Assembly: GCF_023101205.1 (NCBI RefSeq) | Contig: NZ_CP078078.1 | Location: 1,240,001-1,304,000 of the forward strand | DNA length: 64,000 nucleotides | Reading direction: 5' to 3' | DNA from: Microbacterium aurugineum | Lineage (GTDB): Bacteria > Actinomycetota > Actinomycetes > Actinomycetales > Microbacteriaceae | Shown here: positions 25,022 to 33,448 of the stretch, piece by piece | Numbering within the stretch: position 1 is the stretch's first letter | Layout of the letters: every line of letters starts with the position of its first letter | Notes under the pieces: model-generated | Told to the model about the DNA's origin: nothing | Database searches by the model: none | The model's input: the letters and a program-made list of their open reading frames with translations, nothing else | Made by a program: the position numbers and the translations under genes

Positions 25022-26419
25022 TCAGAAGTTGATCATGTGTCCCGCGAGGCCGTGGAAGCCTTCCTGCAGTGCCTCCGACAGCGTCGGGTGGGTGTGCACG
25101 TTGCGGGCGAGCTCGAGTGCCGTCAGGTCCCACTTCTGGGCCAGCGTCAGCTCGGGCAGGAGCTCGGAGACGTCCGGGCCGATCATGTGCGCGCCGATGA
25201 GCTCGAGGTGCTCCGCGTCGGCGATCAGCTTGACGAAGCCGACCGGCTCGCCGAGGCCGTGCGCCTTGCCGTTGGCCATGAACGGGAAGGTCGCGACCTT
25301 GATCTCGCGCCCCTCGTCCTTGGCCTGCTGCTCGGTGAGCCCGAACGATGCGACCTGCGGCGAGCAGAACGTCGCACGCGGCATCATCCGGTAGTCGCCG
25401 AGGGTCTGCGTCTCCGCGCCACCGATCGTCTCGGCGGCGACGACGCCCTGTGCCTCCGCCACGTGGGCGAGCTGCAGCTTGGCGGTCACATCACCGATCG
25501 CGTAGATGCCCTCGACGTTCGTGCGCATGTGATCGTCGATGTCGATCGCGCCGCGTTCGGTGAGCTTCACACCGGTCTTGTCGAGGCCGAAGCCCTCGAT
25601 GTTCGGGGCGAAGCCGACCGACATCAGCACCTTGTCGGCCTCGATCGACGACTGCTGACCGTCCTTGCCCGTGTAGGTGACGGTGACGGAGGAGCCGTTG
25701 TCGACGACGGTCTCCACCTTGGTGGAGGTCAGGATGTCGACGCCGTAGTTCTTGTACTGCTTCGTGATCTCCTTCGACACGTCCGCGTCCTCGTTGGGGA
25801 GCGCGCGGTCGAGGAACTCGATGATCGTGACCTTGACCCCGTAGTTCGTCATCACATAGGCGAACTCCATGCCGATCGCGCCCGCGCCGACGATGACGAT
25901 CGACTTCGGCAGCTCACGGGTCATGATCTGCTCTTCGTAGGTGACGACGTTCTCGCTGAGCGTCACGCCCGGCAGCAGACGGACCTTGGAGCCGGTGGCG
26001 ATGATGGCGTTGTCGAAGGTGACCTCTTCGGACGTGCCATCGGCCTTGGCGACCGAGATCGCCTTCGGGCCGGTGAAGGTGCCGCGACCGTTGTACTCGG
26101 TCACCTTGTTCTTCTTCATCAGGAAGTGGATGCCCTTGACGCGACCCTCGGCGACCTCGCGGCTGCGATCGAACGCCTTGCCGAAGTCGATCGTGAACTC
26201 GCCGGAGATCCCGAAGAAGTCCGCCTTGTGGTTCAGGGTGTGCGCGAGCTCCGCGTTCTTCAGGAGCGCCTTGGAGGGGATGCAGCCGACGTTGAGGCAG
26301 ACACCGCCCCAGTACTTCTCCTCGATGATGGCGGTGGACAGACCGAGCTGCGCGCTGCGAACCGCAGCGACGTATCCGCCAGGACCTGCACCAAGGATGA
26401 CGACGTCGTAGTGTGGCAT
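25022..26419 (-). CDS. lpdA: Dihydrolipoyl dehydrogenase (lipoamide dehydrogenase)
   Basis: A 465-residue flavoprotein that reoxidises dihydrolipoyl groups of 2-oxo-acid dehydrogenase complexes with NAD. FAD binding is seen at [14 protein letters not shown] (residues 6-19), and the redox disulfide is Cys41-Cys46 in [16 protein letters not shown] binding is in [14 protein letters not shown], and the C-terminal [10 protein letters not shown] supplies the His-Glu proton relay. Length and start are normal. It follows the CopC gene with a 9-base gap and shares its orientation. No E1 or E2 gene is nearby, so it probably serves complexes encoded elsewhere. Confidence 0.95.
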   Translation of the reverse strand: MPHYDVVILGAGPGGYVAAVRSAQLGLSTAIIEEKYWGGVCLNVGCIPSKALLKNAELAHTLNHKADFFGISGEFTIDFGKAFDRSREVAEGRVKGIHFLMKKNKVTEYNGRGTFTGPKAISVAKADGTSEEVTFDNAIIATGSKVRLLPGVTLSENVVTYEEQIMTRELPKSIVIVGAGAIGMEFAYVMTNYGVKVTIIEFLDRALPNEDADVSKEITKQYKNYGVDILTSTKVETVVDNGSSVTVTYTGKDGQQSSIEADKVLMSVGFAPNIEGFGLDKTGVKLTERGAIDIDDHMRTNVEGIYAIGDVTAKLQLAHVAEAQGVVAAETIGGAETQTLGDYRMMPRATFCSPQVASFGLTEQQAKDEGREIKVATFPFMANGKAHGLGEPVGFVKLIADAEHLELIGAHMIGPDVSELLPELTLAQKWDLTALELARNVHTHPTLSEALQEGFHGLAGHMINF

Positions 26420-26428
26420 GCCTTAAGC

Positions 26429-27076
26429 CTATCGCTCCGACGGGGTGTCGGAATCGGTCGGAGCCCCACCTCGGCGGCGGCTCGCGACGATCCAGATGAC
26501 CACTCCGGCGACGACCAGGACAGCGATGATCGCGAGCACCCAGACCCATGCGGAACCGGTGTCGGCATCGTCGGGGACCGGTGTCGGTGTCGAGGTCGCC
26601 TCAGGCTCCGTGGTCTGCTCCGTCGTCGGCGCTGCGCTGGTCGGGGCCGCCGTGGGCTCCGCGGTCGCAGACCCGTCGCCGACGGTCACCATGAAGGAGT
26701 ACTCGCCGGAAGTGGGGTGTCCGTCGCTGGAGACGACCTTCCAGATCACGTGGTATTCGCCGGCCGGACCGGACCCCTGCAAGGGCTGGGTGACGATCGC
26801 GCCTTCGACCGTCGCCGCGCCCTCGGTGACCGACGTGCCATCGGGGGCGGTCACGACGACCTCCGTCGCACCCTCACCGTCGATGAGCTTGGCGCTGAAG
26901 GTCAGCGTGAGCTCTTCGGGGACGGTGTCGACCGATTCATCGGCAGCGGGAGACGACGACACGAGCGCGTCGTGCGCGGACGCCGAGAGCGGGGAGAAGA
27001 GCACGAGGAACGCGGCGAGCAGGGTCGCGGCGAGGGCGATCGGGGCGGCCGACGGGCGCAGAGCTTTGGTCTTCAC
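26429..27076 (-). CDS. CopC-domain protein, secreted and membrane-anchored
   Basis: A 215-residue protein. A signal peptide (hydrophobic LAATLLAAFLVLFSPL) ends at SASA and the mature protein begins HDALVSSSPA, the CopC N-terminal His motif. A CopC beta-barrel runs to about residue 125 (GEYHVIWKVVSSDGHPTSGEYSF). A Thr/Pro/Ala-rich linker and one membrane helix near residues 175-200 follow, then a basic cytoplasmic tail. CopC binds copper and often works with CopD; CopD is not adjacent. Two GTG codons start the frame; the one at 27076 has better spacing to AAGG. Linked to lpdA only by proximity. Confidence 0.88.
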   Translation of the reverse strand: MKTKALRPSAAPIALAATLLAAFLVLFSPLSASAHDALVSSSPAADESVDTVPEELTLTFSAKLIDGEGATEVVVTAPDGTSVTEGAATVEGAIVTQPLQGSGPAGEYHVIWKVVSSDGHPTSGEYSFMVTVGDGSATAEPTAAPTSAAPTTEQTTEPEATSTPTPVPDDADTGSAWVWVLAIIAVLVVAGVVIWIVASRRRGGAPTDSDTPSER

Positions 27077-27151
27077 CACTCCACCTTATGGATAAGCAGT
27101 ATGTGACGGCTGAGTGTGAATGCGGCCTCCCGCGAGCGCCTCGGCATCCGT

Positions 27152-27157
27152 TAGTCT
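27152..27157 (+). promoter_or_regulatory. -10 box upstream of the FHA gene
   Basis: TAGTCT lies 19 bases before the GTG at 27177, which also has a strong AGGAGGG site, so this is a short-leader promoter rather than leaderless. Confidence 0.4.
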
Positions 27158-27176
27158 GGATGATCAGGAGGGCACA

Positions 27177-27662
27177 GTGACAGACAGCGACAGCCGACCG
27201 GCCGGTGAGGACGCGATCCACCGTTCCGGCGAGCAGAAACACGACGTGACGCAGACGTTCGGACACGATTCCGACCTGTCTTTCGTGCCGTTCGGGGTGG
27301 AATTGACCGACGTGGAGCAGACGGCCATCGCCGCACTGCCTGCGGGATCCGCGTTGCTGCTGGTGCGCTCAGGCGCTCTCGCCGGTGCGCGCTATCTGCT
27401 CGACACCGATGTGACCACGGTCGGGCGGCACCCCGAGGCCGACATCTTCTTCGACGATGTGACCGTCTCGCGTCGGCACGCCGAGATCACCCGCAGCGGA
27501 TCCGCCTTCGAGATCATCGACCAGCGCTCCCTCAACGGGACGTATGTCAACGGGGAGCGCGTCGACCGCAGCGCGCTGGTCGACGGCTCCGAAGTGCGCG
27601 TCGGCAAGTTCCGTCTGAACTTCTTCGTCTCCCCTCACGATCGCGCGGCGGCGAACGACTGA
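27177..27662 (+). CDS. garA: FHA domain protein of the GarA/OdhI type
   Basis: A 161-residue phosphothreonine-binding protein. The FHA domain lies at about residues 78-140, with TVGRHPEADIFFDD, SRRHAEI and LNGTYVNGERV. In GarA and OdhI, phosphorylation of an N-terminal ETTxV motif by Ser/Thr kinases switches the protein and so controls 2-oxoglutarate dehydrogenase and glutamate metabolism. Here the equivalent N-terminal segment reads HDVTQTFGHD (Thr25 and Thr27), not ETTSV. A PASTA kinase is in the window. GTG start with AGGAGGG. Followed by FtsR, one base overlapping. Confidence 0.88.
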   Translation: MTDSDSRPAGEDAIHRSGEQKHDVTQTFGHDSDLSFVPFGVELTDVEQTAIAALPAGSALLLVRSGALAGARYLLDTDVTTVGRHPEADIFFDDVTVSRRHAEITRSGSAFEIIDQRSLNGTYVNGERVDRSALVDGSEVRVGKFRLNFFVSPHDRAAAND

Positions 27663-28348
27663 TGGCGGCCACTCCCGCCCGCGAACGTTCCGCGTCCGCG
27701 GGCTTGCTGAGTATCGGCCAGGTCCTTGCTCGGCTCACACCGGAGTTCCCCGACCTCACGTCCAGCAAGCTGCGCTTCCTCGAAGTGCAGGGCATCGTCA
27801 GCCCCTCCCGCACGGAGTCGGGCTACCGCAAGTTCTCCGCCTCGGACATCGAGCGGTTGCGCCTCGGTCTCACGCTGCAGCGCGATCACTATCTTCCGCT
27901 GAGCGTCATCCGGGAGCAGCTCGATGACGCCGCCGCCGGCGGGGAGGCATCCGCCCTCGCTCCGCCGCCCTCGATCACGCCGGCGCCGCGTCGCTACCGC
28001 CGAGATGAGTTGCTCGCCGCCGCCGGTGCGGGACCGCAGCTGCTCAACGATGCGATCAGCACCGGCGTCATCACGGCGCAGGAGAGCTACCCGGAAGCCA
28101 CCGTCACGCTGCTGCGCGGTCTCGTCGCCCTCGACCGCCACGGCATCGAACCCCGGCACCTGCGGTCGTTGCGCCAAGGGGCTGAGCGGGAAGTCGCGCT
28201 CATCGAGTCGGCGATGTCCGCACTCCTGCGGCGGACCGACGCCGCGTCCCGGGCGAAGGCCAGCGAATTGGCGCCGGAACTGGCGACGCGGATCGATGAA
28301 GTGCGCTCGCTCTTCGTCAAGGATGCGCTGTCGCGAGTGCTTTCGTAA
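27662..28348 (+). CDS. ftsR: MerR family regulator FtsR
   Basis: A 228-residue MerR-type regulator. The HTH and wing are in residues about 16-80 (LLSIGQVLARLTPEFPDLTSSKLRFLEVQGIV, GYRKFSASDIERL). A second globular region holds RRYRRDELLAAAG, and a long helix near the end should form the dimer coil. In Corynebacterium glutamicum FtsR activates ftsZ. A MerR-like palindrome sits before ftsZ in this window, a plausible target. The start overlaps the FHA gene stop (TGATG), so the two are co-expressed. Assignment is from order (FHA, FtsR, MerR) and sequence together. Confidence 0.88.
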   Translation: MAATPARERSASAGLLSIGQVLARLTPEFPDLTSSKLRFLEVQGIVSPSRTESGYRKFSASDIERLRLGLTLQRDHYLPLSVIREQLDDAAAGGEASALAPPPSITPAPRRYRRDELLAAAGAGPQLLNDAISTGVITAQESYPEATVTLLRGLVALDRHGIEPRHLRSLRQGAEREVALIESAMSALLRRTDAASRAKASELAPELATRIDEVRSLFVKDALSRVLS

Positions 28349-28357
28349 CGAACTGAT

Positions 28358-28380
28358 TGCGACACACCTTCGTTGTCGCA
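28358..28380. promoter_or_regulatory. 7-bp inverted repeat upstream of the second MerR gene
   Basis: TGCGACA (28358-28364) and TGTCGCA (28374-28380) with a 9-base spacer. It lies between the FtsR stop and the -35 box of the next gene, a position fit for regulation by either MerR protein. Confidence 0.5.
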
Positions 28381-28389
28381 CGGATGTCA

Positions 28390-28418
28390 TTGCCGGTGCC
28401 CAGGCACTGCTCTACCGT
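28390..28418 (+). promoter_or_regulatory. Promoter of the second MerR gene
   Basis: TTGCCG (28390-28395), a 17-base spacer and TACCGT (28413-28418) give near-consensus spacing, 29 bases before the start codon. AGGGAGG precedes the start codon. Confidence 0.5.
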
Positions 28419-28447
28419 GGAAGAAAGCGTTCCAGGGAGGATTTCAG

Positions 28448-28993
28448 ATGAATGCGGATGAGCTCGCAGGAGACCCGCGGTTCGTACCCGAACTCCTCTT
28501 CACCGACGGCCTCCCGGCCATGGACGACGAGGTCGGATACCGCGGTGCGGTCGCAGCTCGTGCAGCTGGCATCACGTACCGTCAGCTCGACTACTGGGCG
28601 CGCACCGAGTTGGTGGAGCCCACCGTGCGCGGCGCCAGCGGCTCCGGTTCGCAGCGCCTCTACGGCTTCCGCGACATCCTCGTCCTGAAGCTGGTGAAGA
28701 GCCTTCTCGACACCGGCATCTCCCTCCAGCAGATCCGCACCGCCGTCGAGGAGCTGCGCCGCGCAGGCATCCGCGACCTCGCGGGCACCACGCTGATGAG
28801 CGACGGTGCCTCGGTCTACCTCTGCACGTCGAACGACGAGGTCATCGACCTCGTGAGCCGCGGCCAGGGTGTCTTCGGCATCGCCGTCGGCAAGGTCCTC
28901 CGCGAGGTGGAGTCGACCCTCGTGGCATTCGACCCGACCGCTCCGGACCCCGTCGACGAACTCACCGCTCGTCGCGCGAAGCGTTCCGCCTGA
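28448..28993 (+). CDS. MerR family regulator (Rv1830-like)
   Basis: A 181-residue MerR-family protein. The DNA-binding wing is around residues 30-75 ([51 protein letters not shown]). The C-terminal part (SLQQIRTAVEELRRAGIRDL and VIDLVSRGQGVFGIAVG) matches the second MerR protein that follows FtsR in mycobacteria. The bifunctional-nuclease gene that sits between the two in Mycobacterium is missing here. The ATG at 28448 has AGGGAGG 7 bases upstream. Function is uncertain, though Rv1830-type proteins are linked to growth control. Confidence 0.85.
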   Translation: MNADELAGDPRFVPELLFTDGLPAMDDEVGYRGAVAARAAGITYRQLDYWARTELVEPTVRGASGSGSQRLYGFRDILVLKLVKSLLDTGISLQQIRTAVEELRRAGIRDLAGTTLMSDGASVYLCTSNDEVIDLVSRGQGVFGIAVGKVLREVESTLVAFDPTAPDPVDELTARRAKRSA

Positions 28994-29017
28994 CCACAAC
29001 TTTCCGCTTCAGACGGA

Positions 29018-29048
29018 AAACGGCCGCCCTCGATGAGGGCGGCCGTTT
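29018..29048. terminator. Bidirectional terminator between the MerR gene and the ParA gene
   Basis: AAACGGCCGCCCTC (29018-29031) and GAGGGCGGCCGTTT (29035-29048) form a perfect 14-bp stem with a 3-base loop; the A and T runs at the ends give a terminator on both strands. It sits between convergent genes. Confidence 0.85.
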
Positions 29049-29068
29049 CGTCGTGCGCGTCGTGCGGA

Positions 29069-29887
29069 TCAGCTCTGCGGGCCGTTCTCCGGAACGGCGA
29101 TCCGACCGGTGCGGATGATCCTGTCCAGGAGCTGGTCGAAGTCGGCGGCGAGTTCCTGCGCGGAATCGCCGGGCCAGATGTGCAGCGGCTTCGCGGCACC
29201 CTGGGCCTGCTGCAGCGAGGTGCGCTCGGGCAGCTGAGGGGAGAGCACGAGAGGTCCGAACATGTCGCGAAGCTCCTTGATGCGGAACTGGTGCTCGATG
29301 GACTGCGGGCGTACGCGGTTCACGACGATGCCGAGGGGCTGGAGCCGGGGCGAGAGTCCCCGACGGATCTCCTCGATGGCGCGGAGGGCGCGGTCGGCGG
29401 CGGCGACGGAGAACAGTCCGGGTTCCGTGACCACCATGACGCGGTCGCTGGCGGCCCAGGCGGTGCGGGTGAGCGCGTTCAGGGAGGGAGCACAGTCGAC
29501 GAGGACGAGGTCGTAGTCGGCCTCGACCGAGGCGAGCGCCTCCTCGAGCTTCCACACGTCACGCACGCTCGGGTGCGGCCCGTCGAAGTTGATCGCGGAG
29601 GGGCTCCCGATCAGCACATCGATGGTGCCGGGGTGGACCTTCGCCCATCCGCTCGAGGTGATCGCCTGTCGGACGACCTTCTCCTTCGGGTTCGCCAGGA
29701 CGTCGGCGATGTTGAGCCGACCTGCCACTTGGATGTCCATCCCGGTGGAGACGTCGGACTGAGGGTCGAGGTCGACGACGAGAGTCCGGACGCCCCGAGC
29801 GAAAGCCGCGGAGGCCAGCCCGAGTGTCACGGTCGTCTTGCCGACGCCCCCCTTGAGAGAGCTGACGCTGAGTACGTGCACGGACAC
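29069..29887 (-). CDS. ParA-type ATPase, stand-alone
   Basis: A 272-residue ParA/Soj family P-loop ATPase. The deviant Walker [17 protein letters not shown] is at residues 9-24, with ARGVRTLVVDLDPQSDVSTG giving switch I, LVLVDCAPSL the Walker B, and VVTEPGLFSVAAADRAL switch II. No ParB or centromere-like repeats are adjacent. It is an orphan ParA of the kind that positions proteins rather than replicons. Start is a guess among three GTG codons; 29887 has the best spacing from AAGG. Convergent with the MerR gene and divergent from pyc. Confidence 0.85.
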   Translation of the reverse strand: MSVHVLSVSSLKGGVGKTTVTLGLASAAFARGVRTLVVDLDPQSDVSTGMDIQVAGRLNIADVLANPKEKVVRQAITSSGWAKVHPGTIDVLIGSPSAINFDGPHPSVRDVWKLEEALASVEADYDLVLVDCAPSLNALTRTAWAASDRVMVVTEPGLFSVAAADRALRAIEEIRRGLSPRLQPLGIVVNRVRPQSIEHQFRIKELRDMFGPLVLSPQLPERTSLQQAQGAAKPLHIWPGDSAQELAADFDQLLDRIIRTGRIAVPENGPQS

Positions 29888-29974
29888 CACGTTACCTTCC
29901 CCTAGGCTGGGGGAACACTCAGCCCCGCCCCATGCGCATCGAAAACGCTGTGCATCGAGCTCCCAGAGGTGTGC

Positions 29975-32900
29975 ATGTTCCAGAAGATCCTTGTGGCGAA
30001 CCGCGGCGAGATCGCGATCCGCGCCTTCCGTGCGGCTGTCGAGGTGGGGGCGCGCACCGTCGCGGTCTTCCCCCATGAAGACCGGGGTTCTGTGCATCGT
30101 CTCAAGGCCGACGAGGCCTACGAGATCGGCGAGCGCGGGCACCCGGTGCGGGCGTACCTCGATGTCGACGAGATCATCCGCGTCGCGCTGGAGTCGGGAG
30201 CGGATGCCATCTATCCGGGATACGGCTTCCTGTCGGAGAATCCCGAGCTCGCGGAGAAGGCCGCGGCGAACGGCATCGTCTTCATCGGTCCTCCCTCGAA
30301 CGTGCTGGAGATGGCGGGCAACAAGGTCGAGGCCAAGCGGCACGCGATCGACGCGGGAGTCCCGGTCCTGCGGTCCACGGAGGCCTCCGACGACGTCGAC
30401 GCACTCGTCGCCCAGGCAGAGGACATCGGGTTCCCGCTCTTCGCGAAGGCGGTCGCGGGTGGCGGTGGCCGGGGGATGCGCCGCGTCGAGACGTCCGGTG
30501 ACCTCGCTCCGGCGTTGGCCGAGGCCATGCGCGAGGCCGCCAGCGCGTTCGGTGATGCGCGGATGTTCCTGGAGCAGGCCGTCGTCCGCCCCCGGCACAT
30601 CGAGGTGCAGATCCTCGCCGACAAGACCGGCGAGACCGTGCATCTGTTCGAGCGCGACTGCTCCGTGCAGCGTCGTCACCAGAAGGTCGTGGAGATCGCT
30701 CCGGCGCCGAACCTCGACGACGACATCCGCACGGCACTGCACGGATACGCCGTCGCGTTCGCCCGCTCCATCGGGTACGAGAACGCGGGCACGGTCGAGT
30801 TCCTCCTCGAGACGGCGGGGGAGCGGGCAGGCGAAGTCGTCTTCATCGAGATGAACCCCCGCATCCAGGTCGAGCACACCGTGACCGAGGAGGTCACCGA
30901 CGTCGACCTCGTGCAGAGCCAGATGCGGATCGCCTCGGGGCAGACGCTGGCCGACCTCGGTCTGCAGCAGGAGAATCTGCACCTGCGCGGCGCCGCGCTG
31001 CAGTGCCGGATCACAACCGAGGACCCGACGCAGGGCTTCCGTCCCGACACGGGGAAGATCACCACGTACCGCTCTCCCGGTGGGGCCGGGATCCGTCTCG
31101 ACGGCGGCACCGTGCACCAGGGCGCACAGATCAGCCCGCATTTCGATTCGATGTTGGCGAAGCTCACCTGTCGCGGGCGGGACTTCCCGGCCGCGGTCGC
31201 TCGGGCGCGCCGAGCACTCGCCGAGTTCCGCATCCGCGGCGTCGCGACCAACATCCCCTTCCTGCAGGCTCTCCTCGAGGATGACGCCTTCATCGCCGGA
31301 GACGTGAGCACCTCCTTCATCGACGAGCGCCCCGGACTGCTTCGCGGCCGTGTCTCGAAGGACCGCGGGACGAAGCTCCTGAACTGGCTGGTCGACGTCA
31401 CGGTCAACAAGCCGAACGGTGCCCACCCCGGTGTGATCGATCCCGCATCCAAGCTGCCGGCGATCGATCTGAGCGCGGAGCCGGCTCCCGGCTCCCGCCA
31501 GCGCCTCCTCGAGCTCGGGCCCGAGGGATTCGCCCGCAGCCTCCGGGAACAGACGGCGCTCGCGATCACCGACACGACCTTCCGCGACGCGCATCAGTCC
31601 CTCCTGGCGACGCGAGTGCGCACGAAGGACCTCGTGGCCGCGGCGCCCTACCTCGCCCGGTCGACCCCCGGACTCCTGTCCGTCGAGGCGTGGGGCGGGG
31701 CGACCTACGACGTCGCCCTCCGCTTCCTCGGTGAGGACCCGTGGGAGCGCCTCGACAAGCTGCGCGCCGTACTGCCGAATGTCGCGATCCAGATGCTCCT
31801 GCGCGGCCGCAACACGGTCGGCTACACGCCTTACCCGACGGCGGTCACCGAGGCGTTCGTCGCCGAGGCGGCGGCCAGCGGTGTCGACATCTTCCGCATC
31901 TTCGACGCGCTCAACGACGTGGAGCAGATGCGGCCGGCGATCGAGGCCGTGCGCAAGACCGGAACGGCGGTCGCCGAGGTGGCGCTCTGCTACACCGGGG
32001 ACCTGCTCGATCCGGCCGAAGACCTCTACACCCTCGACTACTACCTGCACCTCGCAGACCAGATCGTCGACGCGGGGGCGCACATCCTCGCCATCAAGGA
32101 CATGGCGGGGCTGCTGCGCCCGGCCGCCGCAGCGAAGCTCGTCGCAGCGCTGCGGGAGCGGTTCGACCTGCCGGTGCATCTGCACACGCATGACACCCCC
32201 GGCGGGCAGCTGGCGACCCTGCTCGCCGCGAGCGCCGTCGGGGTGGATGCGGTGGATGCCGCGTCCGCGCCGCTTTCCGGCACCACGAGCCAGCCATCGC
32301 TGTCGTCCCTCGTCGCCGCCCTCGCCCACACCGACCGGGACAGCGGCATCTCCCTCGACGGCGTCTCCGATCTCGAGCCCTACTGGGAGGCGGTGCGGCG
32401 GCAGTATGCGCCGTTCGAATCCGGGCTTCCGGGACCCACGGGACGTGTCTACCACCACGAGATTCCCGGTGGCCAGCTGTCGAACCTGCGCCAGCAGGCC
32501 AAGGCGCTGGGGCTCGCCGACGATTTCGAGCTCATCGAGGACATGTATGCCGCGGCCGATCGCATGCTCGGTCGCGTTCCCAAGGTCACTCCGTCCTCCA
32601 AGGTCGTCGGTGATCTGGCCCTGCACCTGGCCGCGGTGAAGGCGGATCCGGCCGACTTCGAGGCCAACCCCGAGAAGTACGACGTGCCGGACTCGGTCGT
32701 CGGTTTCATGGCGGGCGAACTCGGCGACCTTCCGGGTGGATGGCCCGAGCCGTTCCGCAGCAAGGTGCTCGCCGGACGCACGGTGCGCGTCGGCCTCACC
32801 GAGATCAGTGCTGACGATGAGGCCGCACTCGCCGGGACCAGTGCCGAACGCCGTGCACGGCTGAACACCCTGCTGTTCCCCGGTCCGAGCGCCGAGTTCG

Positions 32901-33382
32901 CGGAGCGGCGGGAGTTGTTCGGAGACCTCTCCGTGCTCGACACGGCCGACTACCTGTACGGGCTCGTGGCCGGGCAGGAGCACCTGATCGAGATCGATCG
33001 CGGCGTCCAGCTCTACGTGGGTCTCGAAGCCATCGGGGACGCGGACGACACGGGGATGCGCACCGTGATGACGACCCTCAACGGGCAGCTCCGGCCCGTC
33101 TTCGTGAGGGATCGGTCGATCGTCGTGGACGTGCACGAAGTCGAGAAGGCGGACACCTCCGTGCCCGGCCAGGTCGCGGCGCCCTTCTCCGGGGTGGTCA
33201 CGCTGAAGGCCGAGGTGGGTGCAGCCGTCCGCGCCGGCGAACCCGTCGCATCCATCGAGGCGATGAAGATGGAGGCGGCCATCACGGCCCCCGTGGACGG
33301 CGTCATCGAACGTCACGCGATCGCCGAGACGCAGCAGGTGGATGCCGGAGATCTTTTGGTCGTGATCCGTCCAGCGCACTAA
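29975..33382 (+). CDS. pyc: Pyruvate carboxylase, biotin-dependent, single chain
   Basis: A 1135-residue enzyme that makes oxaloacetate from pyruvate, bicarbonate and ATP. The biotin carboxylase part (residues 1-450) has KILVANRGEIAIRAFRA and the ATP-grasp KAVAGGGGRGMR. The carboxyltransferase part (about 515-800) has TTFRDAHQSLLATRVRT. The biotin carboxyl carrier lies at the end, with biotinyl Lys in EAMKMEAAI near residue 1098. An earlier GTG at 29969 gives MCM; ATG at 29975 follows AGAGG. TAGGCT at 29903-29908 may be its -10 box. Divergent from the ParA gene. Confidence 0.96.
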   Translation: MFQKILVANRGEIAIRAFRAAVEVGARTVAVFPHEDRGSVHRLKADEAYEIGERGHPVRAYLDVDEIIRVALESGADAIYPGYGFLSENPELAEKAAANGIVFIGPPSNVLEMAGNKVEAKRHAIDAGVPVLRSTEASDDVDALVAQAEDIGFPLFAKAVAGGGGRGMRRVETSGDLAPALAEAMREAASAFGDARMFLEQAVVRPRHIEVQILADKTGETVHLFERDCSVQRRHQKVVEIAPAPNLDDDIRTALHGYAVAFARSIGYENAGTVEFLLETAGERAGEVVFIEMNPRIQVEHTVTEEVTDVDLVQSQMRIASGQTLADLGLQQENLHLRGAALQCRITTEDPTQGFRPDTGKITTYRSPGGAGIRLDGGTVHQGAQISPHFDSMLAKLTCRGRDFPAAVARARRALAEFRIRGVATNIPFLQALLEDDAFIAGDVSTSFIDERPGLLRGRVSKDRGTKLLNWLVDVTVNKPNGAHPGVIDPASKLPAIDLSAEPAPGSRQRLLELGPEGFARSLREQTALAITDTTFRDAHQSLLATRVRTKDLVAAAPYLARSTPGLLSVEAWGGATYDVALRFLGEDPWERLDKLRAVLPNVAIQMLLRGRNTVGYTPYPTAVTEAFVAEAAASGVDIFRIFDALNDVEQMRPAIEAVRKTGTAVAEVALCYTGDLLDPAEDLYTLDYYLHLADQIVDAGAHILAIKDMAGLLRPAAAAKLVAALRERFDLPVHLHTHDTPGGQLATLLAASAVGVDAVDAASAPLSGTTSQPSLSSLVAALAHTDRDSGISLDGVSDLEPYWEAVRRQYAPFESGLPGPTGRVYHHEIPGGQLSNLRQQAKALGLADDFELIEDMYAAADRMLGRVPKVTPSSKVVGDLALHLAAVKADPADFEANPEKYDVPDSVVGFMAGELGDLPGGWPEPFRSKVLAGRTVRVGLTEISADDEAALAGTSAERRARLNTLLFPGPSAEFAERRELFGDLSVLDTADYLYGLVAGQEHLIEIDRGVQLYVGLEAIGDADDTGMRTVMTTLNGQLRPVFVRDRSIVVDVHEVEKADTSVPGQVAAPFSGVVTLKAEVGAAVRAGEPVASIEAMKMEAAITAPVDGVIERHAIAETQQVDAGDLLVVIRPAH

Positions 33383-33448
33383 TCTTGTGCGGGCGAGGCC
33401 AGCGCACGATGTGCGTACCCGGGGCCCGCACAGGCTGGGAGCGACATC

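Noticed and set aside
29069..33379. A very long open frame (1436 codons) on the minus strand opposite pyruvate carboxylase
   Set aside because: It is the antisense shadow of pyc, caused by the high GC third positions. Only its last part (29069-29887) is a real gene, the ParA ATPase.
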